DNA of 64,000 nt from Xiphias gladius (taxonomy: Eukaryota > Chordata > Actinopteri > Istiophoriformes > Xiphiidae), in the NCBI RefSeq assembly GCF_016859285.1, contig NC_053420.1, forward strand, positions 26,162,045-26,226,044, in the 5' to 3' direction. A program made the translations under genes and the position numbers. Positions 62,377 to 64,000 of the stretch are shown piece by piece. Under the pieces are notes generated by a model. It did not search any database, was not told the origin of the DNA, and saw only the letters and a program-made list of their open reading frames with translations. How positions within the stretch are numbered: the first letter of the stretch is position 1; each line of letters starts with the position of its first letter.

Positions 62377-62539
62377 CAACCTCTTTTTTTGTCTCTTCTA
62401 TACCGCTGTGAGGAAGTTCAAACAAAAGGGACCTCGCCGTTTGACCCCAGACAGAACAATTGAAAGTTTATGCGAATCACAATGTGTGTCTTCTCTCTGC
62501 TACTCTGCACTGGAACAATGGAAGCCCTAATGGCTGCGG

Positions 62540-64000
62540 CTTTTCACGTCCCCACAAACACTGCCCTCAAGGAGAACTGAGGAAAAGGGAAAGGAATGGA
62601 TAGACAGAAAAACAAACAGAAAACTGAAACTGTCCATGAAACACACTCAGGTCTGTCACTTTTTCCTTTGGTTTGTGAAAAACCTCTTGTCATGCAAGAG
62701 ATGGTATCAGCTAGGCAGCTCCCTTTTTTTTCTTGTCATTTCAGGTAAAAACACTCAGTGATGGAGAGCTGTTTGCCCTCATGTTCTTTATACATACACA
62801 GTTAACTATATTTGAGATTACAGTAACATTCAAAATGCTTCATGGGTGGCACATTGTTTCTGTTGTTGTTTTAAAATGTATAATGAAATTCAAAAATCAA
62901 TAATATTTCAAATGAACACAGATGATAGTCTAACCAATGAAATTACTGTAGACTAGGCTTCCGTAGTTGTTCTCAAAGTAGAATTATTAGTTTAATTATG
63001 TAGTCTGATGCATGGTTCATGTCATATGGGATGAATGGTAGAGATGGGAAAGGTTCCTATGTTTATGACTTAGGAGAATTGACAGTCAAAAAACTCAAGA
63101 TGCTTGTACAACTGCAGAATTGCTCATGTGAGGGTTAAAAATAATGTGCATTAAAAATGTAACACTTAATCCATAAAATTTAGGTTTTTGTTACCTTAAT
63201 TGATGGACTTTAACTGACGTGAGGCATCTATTTTTTTTGGTTTTTAGGCACTTCATTATTATTAAGTAACAAATCATAAATATGACTAGAATGCTGACGC
63301 CGTATACAAGTCAGCAAATGGTAGTTACGACAACTTCTTCTGCTAGGAAACAGCATGGGTCCATGTCTACTTCTTGTTAGGGACTGATCCTGGCAAACAT
63401 TGTCAAGCAACTAGGAATATGAGAGGAAGGGTGGGACACAAGAAAAACTGAAGTTAAGCAATGGAGGACAGTATCTGTAGTTGCAATACTGAAATGAATG
63501 GATTTAAATATGTGTTTGTCATTGTTACCAACATTGTGCCCCCTTATTGCAAAAGGCTGTTTAGTAAATGTTTGTTGAGTGGTTTAAGGGCTCTATTATT
63601 TCCCAGAGACAGGTCAAATTTTGAGGATATAAGGGGGTGTGTCTATTAGAAAATCTGCTCTGGTGTATCAACAGTGGCCACTTTTAAATGCTTGTTTCAT
63701 GGCACTGACCTACTCTTCTCTTGAACCAAAGACACAGGCAAAAAACAAAAACAAATTAGACTAAATAAAGGATGCAATGTCGAGGATTACATGAAAGCAA
63801 AGTAAGTGGTGTAACATCTGACCTTTTGCTGTATGTGTATCTGTTTCTCAGCAGGTAGGTGTCTCTTTTAATAGTATCTCAAGCTTCACAGCTGGTGACA
63901 TGGTATTATGTTTCCTGCTAGAGATTCTTGCCTTAAGGGGAGGCCATAGTATTTACGTAAGTCTGTACACGCACAGACACACAAACACACGGATACCTAA
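62540..64000. other. Presumed itpr1 intronic DNA to window end
   Basis: AT-rich, with a short (AC)n near the edge. I searched for the next itpr1 exon (the S2-S3 region) on the minus strand and found no candidate with a suitable donor. Confidence 0.5.

Overview
This window is nuclear DNA from a ray-finned fish, most likely a percomorph. The signs are multi-exon genes with vertebrate splice signals, abundant (CA)n microsatellites, fish-type dispersed repeats and compact introns. The backbone is a conserved gene block in which every recognised gene is on the minus strand. Read right to left it runs: 3' end of itpr1 (9 exons, 47786-60769), bhlhe40 (5 exons, 41596-43543), naaa (11 exons, 30313-33224), arl8b (7 exons, 2892-7529). 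ITPR1-BHLHE40-ARL8B is the order and orientation of human 3p26. naaa, which is on 4q21 in human, is an extra gene here. I rebuilt all four genes exon by exon with consistent phases. The coding totals are 186 aa (arl8b), 355 aa (naaa), 411 aa (bhlhe40) and the last ~440 aa of itpr1.

The arl8b-naaa interval holds most of the mobile DNA. It contains an 8.4 kb gammaretrovirus-like provirus (17728-26147, minus strand), a TIR-bounded DNA transposon (10181-11143), a hAT-type remnant (about 15.4-15.7 kb), a Harbinger transposase remnant (28.1-28.7 kb) and several fish dispersed repeats. The provirus has a proline-tRNA primer site, a 4-bp target duplication (AAAC), gag and pol in one frame separated by UGA, and an open 695-aa env. 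gag lacks its N-terminal half, and pol carries two stops and a frameshift. Its 5' end is abnormal: instead of U3 it has a truncated R-U5 followed by an inverted R-U5 arm, so both ends of the integrated DNA are U5 termini. A 5-nt match at the junction suggests how this arose during reverse transcription.

The naaa-bhlhe40 interval holds a LINE 3' tail and little else recognisable. Upstream of bhlhe40 are a Z-DNA-prone (CG)n(CA)n tract, two perfect CACGTG E-boxes and a separate CpG-rich block with a perfect CRE. At the right edge, antisense inside itpr1, is the 3' end of an unidentified plus-strand gene: three exons with matching phases, a stop and a poly(A) signal (61258-62082). Two further plus-strand coding-like exons lie at 15.2 and 16.3-16.5 kb. 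I could not assign any of these to a known family.

The four housekeeping/regulatory genes act in different places: an ER calcium channel, a clock/hypoxia repressor, a lysosomal lipid amidase and a lysosome-positioning GTPase. They share a locus, not a pathway. No tRNA, rRNA or CRISPR structures were seen.
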